Notes: generated from the letters alone by a model not told the origin. A DNA stretch of 64,000 nucleotides from Mesostigma viride (GCA_009746045.1 RPFO01000065.1:3108851-3172850), one strand, 5' to 3'; counted from the first letter of the stretch, positions 25,080 to 38,100 are shown. Made by a program: numbers and translations.

Positions 25080-25215
25080 CAATCAGCAAATATGGTTAGG
25101 CTATATAGGCATGCATGGCTACATCCTACCCTGCATTGGCATTACATTATGGCTAGTCTCTATAGCCCGCCGTTGGGTGCTTCCACAGCTGGTGATATCC
25201 GACTATCCGTACGTG
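25080..25215 (-). pseudogene. L1-like ORF1 tail fragment
   Basis: Contains GCTTCCACAGCTGGT and surrounding bases shared with 17520-17540, where they encode the QLWK(P/H)P end of the ORF1-like protein on the minus strand. A short, truncated copy. Confidence 0.4.
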
Positions 25216-25329
25216 GACAGCTGGCCGGCACCAACCACATGGCTAAGAGCCGAGGGGCGAGCCACAGAAACGATATATGTATCAAAATCACCGCCCCGAC
25301 ATTTAATACCGTGCTTGCCACCGCTGGTG

Positions 25330-25760
25330 ACTACGAATCATGGGCAGGGTTGCCACCTGCTCATCGATGTCTCCGTGCCGCTCTCCGGTCGCCACAATGA
25401 TCCGGCTCCGGGCGACTGTGGATGCCGGCGCTGCAGCCGCTCAGTGTGGCTGAGCGCGACAAGTTTGCCTCCTAAGGCAATGTGGGGCCCCACGTACCGG
25501 GTCATCCCCTTTGTCCTTTCATGCAAGAGGAGTTCGGGGCCGGCCATGGGCCGCATGATTAAGACGGCGGAGTTTTTCCACGGGTGCTGCCAGCGCCGTG
25601 AAGACCGCCTCGACCTCGAGGGTCAGACCGCCCCGTGGTCTGCTCGCACGTGGTCCTCGTATTGGCGGCAGCTCCTGTCACTCGCCCTCACTCGCACCGC
25701 ACATGGCTGATGTGTTATTCCGCCGCACCCGCCGGGGCCGACTTTGTCACGACCGGCCAT
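25330..25760 (+). pseudogene. RLE-LINE fragment, decayed
   Basis: Plus strand with several frameshifts. Recognisable pieces are GCHLLIDVSVPLSGRH, a degraded FVL...RSSGPAMG, KTAEFFHGCCQRREDRLDLE and PWSARTWSSYWRQLL. It matches 22980-23795 more closely than the 24-kb copy. Lacks an open frame. Confidence 0.65.
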
Positions 25761-26479
25761 GCGGTCTATAGATCCCTCCCAGCCAGGCGTGGTGGGCTGG
25801 CAGCGCGATATTGCTGTGTGTTGTAGTTTTGTGATGTAGTTAGTTGTACCTTCCTCACGAGCCGCGAGCCACGAGCGGACATGGCTGGCGGCGGAGCTCA
25901 GAACTTTTGCGTCTGAGCCCCAAATTTAGTCGGGCTATACTTGCATCAGATGCATCTTTTCAAGACGCGTCTGCTAGTATAATCGGTTACGGCTGTGTAA
26001 CGCAGTATTTTGCGAATGCCACCAAAACGCAGCATATTTGACAAACAAATCGAGCTGCTGTCGGCATTCCCGTTGACAGCAGCACGTGCGACATATCAAC
26101 TCCTGCGGATGCCAACCCTCTCGCGCTGATCCCAGCTCTCCCCCCCGGTCTGCCTCCCTCAACGCAATGCTCTACACCAAATTCGTCGCCCGGCCATGCA
26201 TTCCAAAGAAAACCCGAACTTCCCATACCAAATGGGATGTCCGCCGCTTCGGCGCCGGCCAGCGGGATTTTTGCAACTTGGAAATCTTTACGCTCACGAA
26301 GAAATTAACAATTAATGTGATGATGTTATCAAGTTCCTGGCCCGCCATGACGAACTTTTTCTGCCTACCCCTGGCAACAAGGTCACCGAGCCCAGCTGGG
26401 AATGGCTGCTTCAAGAAGAGCTGGAGCTCGAGGCGTACTTGAAGGCAGTCATCATGTGCAGCTACCTGCGCTGCGACGC

Positions 26480-27562
26480 CCACTGAGGACATCACCGGCC
26501 CAGATTGGCTACGCTGGCCTCAGGAGCCTCCTGCATGATCGCACAGACGGGTAGCCACAGCAGCTGTAGCATCCTGAGCGCAGCCATGCAGAGCGGCACC
26601 TCCCCCAGCACAGACTCCATCCGAGCTGCAGTGGCGGAGCAGCTGGCGCCGATGGCTGAGCAGCTCGCCGGCCGCCCTGACGTACGCCGGCGCCTGATGG
26701 CCCACTCAACACTCTCTCGGCGGGTCAACAACATTGAAGCCAGAGTCGCACTTAAGCTCCAGCCTCAGTTTACTGCTACCGGCGCAAGAGCACATTGCCA
26801 CCAAAGTTTCCGAGGCCACAGCCACTGTGACCACCCGCCTTAACCAGGTGGAAGGCCGAGTCGGCCAAGGCACTGTGAAACTTGAGGCAGTTGCTACCAA
26901 GGTAGACGCCCTGGCCACGCAGGTCCCCGAGATCGCCGAGCGAACGGCCATCGCCGCCCAACCTAGCTGCTAGCTGCATGGTAGGGCTAGCGATGACCCC
27001 TCGACTCGCGCCTCCTGGGCTGACCTGCTCAAGAGCCAGGCATCCTCTACCACGACCGGCGCCATCACCACCAAGCTCCAGGAGCTGGAAGACACGCGCT
27101 GGCGCCGCGATCGAGGCCGCTGACCGCGACCGTCGCCGCTGCCGGGTCATCCTCAGGCGCTTCGACATGCAGCCGGGGGAGACCCCAGACTCTCTTCTCG
27201 ACGAGCTGAAGAATAAACTCTAAAGGCGTACGTGCATGGCGCTGCCAGGTGCGACACTGCAGGGCGCCTACCGCCTGCCCCATCCACGGGCCAAGGCTGG
27301 GCCCCCTCCAGTGGTCCTCACCTTCAGCGACATCACAGCCCGAGTTCGGTTCCTCTCTCGCCGCAAGTTAAGCTGACCAGTGAACACCTCCTGGTCGCTT
27401 GACGACGACCTGACGCCAGCCCAGCAGCAGCAACGCCGCGATCAGTGGCCCGACTACATCCGCCACAAGACCAACCCAGAGAAGCCCCAAGTGTACTGGC
27501 GGGGCGGGGACCTTTATGTCAACAAGAAACTGTGGAAGCCCCCCCGGGCTCCCCCGGGATAG
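26480..27562 (+). pseudogene. L1-like ORF1 protein, frameshifted
   Basis: Plus-strand pieces in order: a region rich in MAEQLAGRPDVRRRL, a heptad-like coiled coil (26790-26973, TKVSEATATVTTRLNQVEGR), an RNA-recognition-like part (about 27100-27222, RRCRVILRRFDMQPGETP) and its continuation (RLPHPRAKAGPPPVVLTF), then the C-terminal domain at 27380-27562 (SLDDDLTPAQQQQRRD ... VNKKLW). Coiled coil, RRM and C-terminal domain in this order is the architecture of L1-type ORF1 proteins, nucleic-acid chaperones that coat LINE RNA. Stops and shifts make it a pseudogene. Confidence 0.65.
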
Positions 27563-27679
27563 AGCACTCAAGCTAGTTGTCTAGATGGGGGCAATCGATT
27601 ATGGGATAGCTTAGGCATTACAGCGCACTTGAAATAATATTAGCGCACAGCGTTATCAGTACCTTCAATGAGCTCTGGC

Positions 27680-27985
27680 ACCTTGTGGTCATCAGCTTGC
27701 GCCTTAGCCGACGTCTTGAGCCCACCTCACCTTTGTAGCATAAGCTATGCGTCAGCCTACCTATGGTATCATGCACTGGTTGTATTGCATCCACAGTGTT
27801 GCGCCCCGGCATGCACCATGCTGTGGAGAGAGCGCTCTGTGGCCTGCCCACTTGCGGCAGTGAGAGAAGCTAGGGCGCCCTCCCTCATTCTCGCTGTGTA
27901 TGTAGGCTTGAAGGTTCCTTTACTCTGTATTGGCACCGCCACGTGACGCAGTCACGCGTGCTTATTATTATTATTCTTATTATTA
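27680..27985. repeat. Dispersed repeat C, copy 1, with (TTA)n tail
   Basis: Shared in reverse orientation with 52700-52960, including GCGCCCCGGCATGCACCATG, GGAGAGAGCGCTCTGTGG and the hairpin-like GCCACGTGACGCAGTCACGC. It ends in an imperfect TTA tract to about 27998. Confidence 0.75.
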
Positions 27986-28002
27986 TTTTTTTATTATTAT
28001 GA

Positions 28003-28226
28003 GTTGTACCTTGTGCAGCTGGCGTGATCCTTGGATGTCCGTGTCAGATTACTATTACTTTCTTCAGGGTTATTCTTCCCCCACCCCATCCATCCATCAT
28101 GGAATATGTGCTACATGACCTCCCCACGGAGGCATGTTATAATTTAATTTTTATTCTCCCAGTTATCGGTTTTCTCCTTATGTTGCATGCCCATCTCACC
28201 TCCGTAATCTATCATTCTCAATGAAT
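28003..28226. repeat. Dispersed repeat B, inverted copy
   Basis: Reverse-complement relative of 22760-22920 and neighbour blocks (GGCGTGATCCTTGGATGTCC, GCCCATCTCACCTCCGTAATC). It also contains ATGTGCTACATGACCTCCCC, the inverted start of repeat A. Confidence 0.7.
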
Positions 28227-28236
28227 ATATATTGAA

Positions 28237-28348
28237 GAGGTCCCCAGTTCGATTCCGGTCGGATTCATTTGCAGATCGCGTTTTCCGCGTTTTCCGCGGC
28301 CCGGCACTGAACGCAAAGGTTTTCACCTTTGCGGAGTGTCTGATCAGA
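28237..28348 (+). mobile_element. 112-bp SINE-like element, copy 1
   Basis: Flanked by a 10-bp direct duplication ATATATTGAA (28227-28236 and 28349-28358). The body contains AGTTCGATTCC, which resembles the B box / T-arm of a tRNA, then a GC-rich TTTTCCGCGTTTTCCGCGG section. A copy about 94 percent identical, with its own different duplication, lies at 43845-43950. Short size, matching copies and unrelated target duplications show a mobile element; the tRNA-derived origin is inferred from the B-box-like motif only. Confidence 0.75.
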
Positions 28349-28553
28349 ATATATTGAAAATTATAATTACTTGCATCAGAGTGTTCAGGCATAAACAAAG
28401 AGTGTTCAGACATAAACAAAGCCAACGCTAACAAGAGATACCACGACAAATGATCTATACGATCTATATGATACATGTCTGAAGTTGCCACGATGGCAGC
28501 GATGATTCGCATGATTGCATACAAATTAGGGTGCATGTTCCTGTAGGTTCATA

Positions 28554-28850
28554 CCGTAGTGGCCCTTATATAAGTACGCTTAATGATGTACAAATCGCGC
28601 CCTCGTGTACATGCCCCCCCCAAAACTCCTTCCGTCCTTGTACAACCCAAGATATCTCCTTCAGGTGGTCAATATACATATTAGGGCCCCCCAGAGTGTG
28701 CGCCTGTAGAGGACCCTCAAGTGTATACCCTGACAATATACCTGTAGACGTACTGTAAAAAAAATCCCCAAAGTCTACGTACATATGTAACAAAAATTCC
28801 AAAAACTCTTCGTACGATAATTAAGCGTACACATACAAGGGCCACTATGG
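28554..28850. mobile_element. TA-flanked MITE
   Basis: 297 bp with imperfect inverted ends of about 31 bp: CCGTAGTGGCCCTTATAT on the left and, reversed, CCATAGTGGCCCTTGTAT on the right, both continuing GTACGCTTAAT. TA lies on each side (28552-28553 and 28851-28852). TA target sites and short ends fit a Tc1/mariner-type miniature element. It has no coding capacity. Confidence 0.6.
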
Positions 28851-29182
28851 TATTGAGAGGTATACATACCTTTATGAATGCCGATTGCCAGTATATGCCG
28901 TGCTTGTTTATGTTGAACATTCATGATAACAAGTTGAGCCAAACCAATCGCATTCATGAGTTGTATTAAGTGAGACATCTATGTTATATATTTATAGTAC
29001 TAGTTGTAGTATTATAACAGACTAGATTATATCCCCGGCCTGTGAACCGTCGGCACGTCACATGAGTAGGAACATTAGTATGATGCGCACAAGCTCAAGT
29101 ATGCAACGGAGAAACAACTGTTTAGTATGTCACATGTTGTGATCGAGCTCGTCCTCGTACGACATATTCCTCACATTCCATT

Positions 29183-32100
29183 TCATGACAATGGGAATGA
29201 GCTGGCTGGGATCGTTAGACCTTGTGTCATCATATGGTCTACCCATTCTTGCCAATCAGGGTGTGAGCGTAAGCAGCTGGACGAGCCGACCACGATTAGG
29301 CCTCGCTTTGCCCGCGTGAGCGCCACGTTCAAGCGCCTGGCATCCGCAACGAATCCCAGCCGCAAGCCCTCGTTGCTCCTTACGGTGGAAATTAGGATGA
29401 CCTTCAGAGGATAAGTGAGAGCACAATTCATCCGTACATCATGGTAGCCAGTTTGGAAACGTCATCAGAACCAACTTCTCAAATAGCCAAGTGCCGTTTT
29501 TGCCTGTCCCAGCATCTTCACAGTTGCTGACTCATGGGTGATGGCAGATATGCAGTAATAAGACAAATGATGAGGGGCACTGGGGCAGCATCTTGTCTTT
29601 CATTATCCCAGCTTTGCCAACAATGTGAGCTTGCCAACATGCTGAAAGCCTATGAAGAAAGATTTGCTTGCCATGGAGGCAAGCATGTGCGCAAAGTGGC
29701 TGTCATGCTGAGAGCAAGGGCAGGCCATGCAGAGTGATGTGCCATGCCATCTCGAAAGCAGAAATGAAAAACCCACCATGTTTGTTGGATTACCGACTAA
29801 AAAACATCTCGATCGGCGAGCCCGGCTGAAGTTTAAGCTGATGTTGACTAAACAAATACTTCCCAGAACAAAAGTAACGTGAGTTTGATGATTAATCCAT
29901 TCACTCGCCCAGACTCACCCCCTTGCGTATTGGCAATAGGCCGAACTTTTCATAGCTCTAGAGGCTCACCCTGCGACACAACATCTGACACAAGCATCAC
30001 TGCACTAGTGTTGCACAGCCCCTTTGACGGTCCCACGACAACGCTGCGATGGAATTACGCCCACTCCCGCAGCGACAGGAAGTTGGCTGACCTCCCCTAC
30101 CCCGCATTGTGGACATGATTAACCCTGCACTGGACTTGACCCAGATCAAGGAATCCATTCGCCAGGAACCAATTAAGGAATCTGATGGTGCCTTGTGCTT
30201 GGAGGACTTGATGCGTGCCTGATGGAGGCGTGTGATGACACGTGCTGCATGATGATGATAAGTAATAATACTATACTACTATGTGATATGTGCCACATAT
30301 CACGTACCTCCTTCTCTCGCCCCTGGAAGCCGTCCACCGTGTTCACCTCCACGTCCGCCATGCCCGCGGTGCGCGCGCCTTCGCCTTCGCTTGGTGCAGA
30401 ATGGCCCTCCGCCTCCGCCTCCGCCTCGACCTCCGCCTCCAGCAGTTTGCGGATGGTGGCCACTTGCGCCGCGTAAGGGGTGATGATGCCGATGCTGTCA
30501 GCCGTCACACCAGGAAGGCTGCCCTCCGGGCCCCCCATCATCAGCGCTCTTGCGATGCTCACGATAAGCCGCGCCTCCTCCTGGTTGCACAGCGACTTGC
30601 CGTCAGGCGAGAGGAGCTGCTCCCTTCCCAGGCCCTGGCTGTCCACAAATGCGAGCGGGCGAAGAGGGTCGGGCCACGCAAGGCCACCGGCGCGCGTCGA
30701 CAGCGGCGGTGCGGGGCGCTCCGCTGGGGTCACGGCGGACACGAGCCGGCCCGCGTAGAACTGGCGCGAGGGGAATGCGCATATGTCCGGGTGCATGCGG
30801 TACTGCGTGTCCAGCAGGTAGGGCTCGATGCCCACGGTCGCCTGCAGCCGCTCAAACAGGGTGTGCTGGAGGCCCAGCTCGACCGCGGGCTGAGAGACGA
30901 CTGTGGGGGGCAGCTGGCGCGGGTCTCCCACCATGACCACGCTCTGGATGCCGCGCATTAAGGGGATGAGGCTGCACGGCTCCGTGCACTGACTCGCCTC
31001 GTCTAGCACACACAGCGGGAAGATGCGCGGCGGTGGCGCGCAGCCTGACAAGGACGACGATGCAAAGGAGGGGCTGGGCGCGGCCAGTGCCTCCTCATCG
31101 CCCGCCCCTACGCACGTGGCACAGACCACCTCGGCACTGTCCAGTATCGCCGACTTCACCTGCGCCTCCAGTTGCTGTATCAGCGCCCAGTCCTGCCGCG
31201 CCGCCGCCAACAGGCCCGCTGCCACCTCCTTGTCCTTGCCCTTGGTGGCCCCGCCGCCGCGCCCCAACCCTCTACTGCTGCTGGCCGCCTCGGCCGCGGC
31301 CAGTGAGCGCGCGCGCAGCTGCTCCGCGCGCCCCCGCATGGTGGGGTGCGCCAGCACAAGCGCGTCCAGCGACACGTCCCAAAGCTCCTTGTCCATCTGT
31401 TGCCAGGTGGTGCCGCGTTGACAAATGAGTGTGCCATGTGGGATGGGGGCATGCCAACCATGGGACCAATGCAAGCAATACTCGTGAGGTGAGGAAGCCT
31501 TGGGCCATAGGCAGGGATTCTGCGGCTGCTGGGGTGGCAAGCCTTAGAACAGTTACGGCTCACTCCCACTGCCCTGCTACAATACTGGGTGCGATGAAAT
31601 TTGGGTGGTCCGCAATGCGCTGAGCTACTGCGAGTAAGCCCGTTCCCCCAACGACGCCAACTATTTACATGCAAACTGGGTGAAGAAAAGAGATACAAAA
31701 GTGCCTTGGATGCTACAAAAAAAAGTGCCCTTGGCTGCTAGTACAGAAACCTGTGGCCAGTACGTCAGACATAGTGGGCAGATATTGTCGCAACCCCTGA
31801 GAACGATTTGCCCTCAAAATCGCCAAACATGGATCCGGAGGATGCCCGCTGTGGGCGCCATGAGGCCATCCACACGCCCGCTCCATCTCGTCCCCTACAG
31901 ACACACACGGGGACGCCATGGGCAAAAGGATTGGACCCTGGTGCGGGTCCTTACCCGTGCGGGCTGCCCCACGCGCACCACCTTGACGCCGCGCTGCAGC
32001 AGGCCGCGCACAATGTTGTCCACTGCGACGTTGCTGCGGAAGGGGCCAGGGGCAGAGGGGTGCGAGACGTGCGGCGTTGCGGCGTGCAGGGCGTACAGAG

Positions 32101-35100
32101 CAGAAGCACCGCAGCCAGCCTGCAAGGTCCTTGTGAGCCGGGAGAAATCCGTGGCGTGGGGGGCCAGCCAGGAGATATGCTGTTGCTCACATGCTTTTGA
32201 CAAGCTCAATGGCTTGTCACGCATGGCCGCCAGAATATCCCAAACATGTACTATACAGGCCTAAATTAGCCGAGGGATGGCAGGAGCAACCATTGGTGGA
32301 CAGCCAGCCTGAAGCTGTATGTACGGCGTGCATCATGCGCTCAAAATAGGACGTCTTGTCCAGAAGCACGGGAAACTTTAATTCTGCTGTTTATTCTCCT
32401 GTACTGCAACCGGCACGGGCACACTCAACGACCACAGACAGCAGGTGTAGACGCGGTTCAACGGACCATCACGCCGCCATAGGAGCGCTCCCACGCTGCC
32501 AGTGTGGACTTGCCTGTCGGCACAGGCGAGGATGGGCCTGCGCAGCACGTGGCGTGCGATGTCGCAGAAGTTCACAAGTGTGCGCGTCTTGCCGGTCCCT
32601 GCATTCACAAGACAGGCCGGGCCGCCAGCAGAGCCACAGTACGTGGGGACATCTGAGCCATGGCTGCCACCTCAGCATGCATACAAGGATGATGTTCGCC
32701 AAAGCAGGGGCGCGAAGAAAATTCCATTATACGGTTGCTGTGGGGGGGTCAAGGCTGCACAATGTGTGGGTGGGTTTGTCTGCCAGCTCGCTCTTCAAAC
32801 CTTTGCAAAATAGGTTGGCACGCAACTTGGACTTGGAACCATCCGAGTTCGTCATGTGCTACACGCCCGGAAGAATGCCTCACATCTCACAGCAGCAAGT
32901 CTGGACCCTCCCTTTTAATAGTCGCTTTTGCAGGCCAAGGCGATCAATGCTGGGCGATGAATATTACTAGTTACACGCCGCAGGAAGTCAGGCATCAGTT
33001 TCCTTATCTACCCATCCACCTGGTGGGCCCTGCCACAGTGTGAGGCGTCGAAGGAAGGCGGCCTGGATGGCCCTCATCTGGCTCGCATTCAGCCCGCCTG
33101 ACTCTGCCAGCGTGCGCAAGTGGGTCGCGACAGCACCCTTCAAGGCCCCGGCCGCCGCCCCCTTGGCCCACGGCGGCGGCGATGCGGCCAGCTGCTGCAC
33201 CTGCTCCCGGGCGGACTCGTCTGGCAGTCATCATCGTGGGGGTGGGCAGGCGGCAGCACATCACAAGGCAGCAGGGAGGGGCGCAGAAGGTGAAGGACCT
33301 GCTAGTTTCATTGTCTGCTATATACGTGCAAACACTCAAACCATTTCCCAACTTCTACAACGAAGACAGACGACGGACGGATGAAAGAAGTGCAGAAAAA
33401 GTCTGCCAACGAAGCGAGAGGAGCATGGTTGTGGCTCCAATTTAAGAGTTGGGGGTAGACAATGAGCGAATCGGGATGCTGGCACCCACAGTGCAGCCTC
33501 CACGTGCGCACAAGCCATCTTGCAGCTACGGTGATGATGGCACTCACAACGCAGCCTCAACGAGCGCACGAGCCAGCTTGCGTAGTACCGCAGCTACATG
33601 CGTGCCTATGGCGATGGTGCCATCGCATTCATCACTCTCAACAACGAAAAACAGAAGGGAGGATGCTTTACATCAACAACCAAAAACAGAAGGGAGGATG
33701 CTTTACACCAACAACGAAAAACAGAAGGGAGGATGCTTTACATCAACAACGAAAAACAGAAGGGAGGATGCTTTACATCAACAACCAAAAACAGAAGGGA
33801 GGATGCTTAACATCAACAACCAAAAACAGAAGGGAGGATGCTTTACATCAACAACCAAAAACAGAAGGGAGGATGCTTTACATCAACAACCAAAAACAGA
33901 AGGGAGGATGCTTTACATCAACAACGAAAAACAGAAGGGAGGATGCTTTACATCAGCAGGTGTAACATCCTTATTAATTTACATCAGCATGGGTAACATC
34001 CTTATTAATTTACATCAGCATGTGTAACATCCTTATTAGTGTACATCAGCATGTGTAACATCCTTATTAATTTACATCACTTTTCCATTTGCCAATATAG
34101 ATCGATCTTGTAGCAAAAACGCAACCGTAATGTGATGCGTTGCAATCTACCTTCCATACTTGCCTTCTTGTCGCAAATGGCCTGTCGGCAAGCGTAGAAA
34201 CAAACTAGATGCGGAGACAAGGCATGCTGGTGACTCTGTTACAAGGACAGACAACAGCAATCAGAGTCGCCATGCCTTGGCGATAAGAAACCCGGCACGA
34301 AACAGCACCCCAAAGGTGGGTGGCTACCGGCCGTCACTGTAGCAGGAAGATTTTGATGTTGGGACACAGAACGACACACATGGGGACACACTTGTTTTAC
34401 AAAGCACATGAACAATGGCGTGCACATCAAGACACCAGCTGGTGTCCTACACCATGCAAACGCGCACAATATGCACGAGCCATACTTGGCCTTTATTGAC
34501 AACGATGCATGTGCCGTTATTGAAGCACCTTGTGGCCGCAGGCAACCAAACAAATGGCTGGAAGACGTGTAGGATCAGTTTGTGTCGTTCCTTTTGTAAC
34601 TTTCTGGTTATGCACCTTCAGTGCCAGACACACCTCATCCACAGACTTCAAGACCCAATCCTGCAAAATGCTTGTCGATGCCACATAAATACTCACGGGC
34701 GTTAGAACAACAAAACATGAAGCTGCTTGCACAAAAATGCAGATTTTAACGAGTGGTGACTGCCGCGACGAGTGCTGCTCCAGGTTGCATGCAAGATACC
34801 GCGGTCAGGCACGCGCCGCGCATGGGGTGTCACAGCCGCGCGCACGGGCAGGCGGGACAGCATGCACGACACCTGGCCCGTGGCCCCCCCATGGGCGCAA
34901 GGTGGGTGAGGGCATCTCGTGCCTTCCCAACAGACTGCCGCGCTCTCGTTACCTGATGCACAGAAGACAGACCCCAGCAACACGTCCCGCAGCGGCACCC
35001 TCTCCCCGTCCCCCTCGTCGCCTTGCCGCTCTCTGACACCCTTGTCCTGCCCCCGTGCTCTAACGCCTTTCTCCTGTCGCCCTTTCACAGCCCTGTCTTG

Positions 35101-38100
35101 CCCGCGCGCCTCCTCGGCCGCCGCACCCATGCCCGTCAACGTCTCCAGCGCGGCGGATGCGCGCTGGAACGTGACGGCGTTTAGTGCCGCGTCCATGCGC
35201 CACAGCGGCCCCTGGGCAGTGCCCCTGGGTGATGCGCTGGAGCGGGCGTCGCACTCCTCTACCAGCGCCGATTTCGATGTGAAGGGGACCACGATGTCAA
35301 TGAAGCGCCGCCCGCAGTCCATCACCAGCGCCTCGGCCACGTCTTCATCCACCAGCGGGTCCCTGTGGGTGCGCACGCAGGTGCAGGTACAGCGCGCCCA
35401 ACATGCGTCGACCATGCTTGAGCGTGCTTCCTACCGGCACTACCTGTAGTTGCTAGCCACAGCCACCGCAACACGTCCCAGCGACGCGCCAGAAGAGATT
35501 TTATCCTGCAGCGTCGTCGTGAGCACACGGTCTTGAGACCATCCAACGATGGCCCCGCTCCACAAGGACGTCGCCCAACGCTGGGAGAACCCCACATGCA
35601 CCACAAGCATGACCGCATGCCCACATGCTGGACAATGGCAAGCGCTATGTCTTTCTTGGCCCACCCAGACGCCTGTGCACCGTACCCCGACACATCCAGC
35701 CCCTTCCCTACATGTGCAGGCTGGCTCATGGATATCCCTACATGGTGCAGGCGCATTCCTCGCCAGGCGCACTAGGCCACGCATGCGCCACTGTACTGCA
35801 TGATCACTCACGTTCAGAACACGGTCACGCATGCGCCACTCTACTCTACTACTCTACTACTCTACTTTGCTACTCTACTGAATGATCACTCACGTACGGC
35901 ACACGGTCACCGACGTGCCGGGCGTCAGCTTGTGTTCCGGTAAGATGGCCGCCGGACCCGAGTAGCGTGAGGACAGTCGGATGATGGCACTCCTGCACAC
36001 AGAGGGGGGGCACGAAGACAATCCACCCCATCCAGCCAGCGACAAAGAGCATGGTCTCGTTTCAGCAAGGTCAACCCCTGCCACGCCCATGCCCACCATT
36101 GCAAGCCGTCAGGGATGCTTCCACCAGACCACCTTAGCGGGGCATGGCAGCATGCCATGCGCACCATACAGGCAGCAGCGTGAGTCAGCTTTCAAAAACC
36201 TAGTGTCCATCCCGGCTACTTCCCACCGCACGGAGGTGTCCCATCATCGCCTGCTCAGTTGATCGCGTGGTGGCCACCCAGATAGACTTGCGGTGGCCAC
36301 CCAGTTAGACTTGCGGTGGCCACCCAGTTAGACTTGCGGTGGCCACCCAGTTAGACTTGCGGTGGCCACCCAGTTAGACTTGCGGTGGCCACCCAGTTAG
36401 ACTTGCGGTGGCCACCCAGTTAGACATGCGGTGGCCACCCAGTTAGACTTGCGGTGGCCACCCAGTTAGACTTGCGGTGGCCACCCAGTTAGACTTGCGG
36501 TGGCCACCCAGTTAGACTTGCGGTGGCCACCCAGTTAGACTTGCGGTGGCCACCCAGTTAGACTTGCGGTGGCCACCCAGTTAGACTTGCGGTGGCCACC
36601 CAGTTAGACTTGCGGTGGCCACCCAGTTAGACTTGCGGTGGCCACCCAGTTAGACTTGCGGTGGCCACCCAGTTAGACTTGCGGTGGCCACCCAGTTAGA
36701 CTTGCGGTGGCCACCCAGTTAGACTTGCGGTGGCCACCCAGTTAGACATGCGGTGGCCACCCAGTTAGACTTGCGGTGGCCACCCAGTTAGACTTGCGGT
36801 GGCCACCCAGTTAGACTTGCGGTGGCCACCCAGTTAGACTTGCGGTGGCCACCCAGTTAGACATGCGGTGGCCACCCAGTTAGACTTGCGGTGGCCACCC
36901 AGTTAGACTTGCGGTGGCCATCCAGTTAGACTTGCGGTGGCCACCCAGTTAGACATGCGGTGGCCACCCAGTTAGACTTGCGGTGGCCACCCAGTTAGAC
37001 TTGCGGTGGCCACCCAGTTAGACTTGCGGTGGCCACCCAGTTAGACATGCGGTGGCCATCCAGTTAGACTTGCGGTGGCCACCCAGTTAGACATGCGGTG
37101 GCCACCCAGTTAGACTTGCGGTGGCCACCCAGTTAGACATGCGGTGGCCACCCAGTTAGACTTGCGGTGGCAACCCAGTTAGACTTGCGGTGGCCACCCA
37201 GTTAGACATGCGGTGGCCACCCAGTTAGACTTGCGGTGGCCACCCAGTTAGACTTGCGGTGGCCACCCAGTTAGACTTGCGGTGGCCACCCAGTTAGACT
37301 TGCGGTGGCCACCCAGTTAGACTTGCGGTGGCCACCCAGTTAGACTTGCGGTGGCCACCCAGTTAGACTTGCGGTGGGGACCCCGTGTCGTCCACTAGTG
37401 GATGCATGCCAGCTGGGCAGCAGCCTGCAGGGCCGTATCCACTGGATCGCCGCACCTCCTCTCCACGAGAAGCCCAGGAAGCATGCTGGGACACCAACCA
37501 TGGGCGCCAGGCGATCATTCAGAGCGAGAGCCCAGGCAGATGCTCCCACTAGGACTAGCGGAACCCAAAGCGTCAGGTGAGGGGTCATGGGTGGGTGGCC
37601 ACAATTGCACGCATGCCTCAAATGTAATGACCGGTTCCCGCTATAACGGCCACGATCGCATTCATGGACCAGGGGCCGCGGAGAGAGGACTGAGAGGATG
37701 TGATTCACCGGTGGCATTGGCTTCATCCAACCCCTCCACACAAACAAAAAGAGTGAGCCTTCAACCACTCAAAATCCTGCACACGCCGGAGCAGTGTGTG
37801 ACTGCCAAACAGTACAACTACCGCCAACGCGCGCGCCCCTCCTATGCGCTGACCGTCCACCCACCGGAACAGCGTGCCGTACAGCTGGGCGCGCAGGTCG
37901 TATAGGGCGTATCCGCTCGCCGCCAGCCGCGCCCGTGGCCAGGTCGTGAGCCGCTCGTTCATCTGCTCCTCCTCCTCCCGCTGATGGGCACAAGAACCAT
38001 GCGGACCATTCGGGCAAGCGAGGCAAACGGCCACCGACGCAACTGGCTCTAGCGGCATAAGCGTGAAGAGAGCACGTCAACCTCTGCCATGGCGCATGCG

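Noticed and set aside
17145-28000. ORF1-only (HAL1-like) half-LINE family
   Set aside because: Tails next to the two ORF1 fragments are (AAT) in one and (TTA) in the other relative to the coding strand, so they do not define one family structure.
28237-28348. A complete tRNA gene
   Set aside because: Only a T-arm/B-box-like stretch is present; no acceptor or anticodon stem can be drawn, and target duplications identify it as a mobile element.
33449-34027. Plus-strand ORF with repeated NRREDALHQQPKTEG units
   Set aside because: A 35-bp minisatellite is open in several frames; it lies in a helicase intron and the unit length is not a multiple of three.
36263-37377. CRISPR-like array of 23-bp units
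   Set aside because: Units adjoin with no variable spacers, in an intron of a eukaryotic gene; it is a minisatellite.
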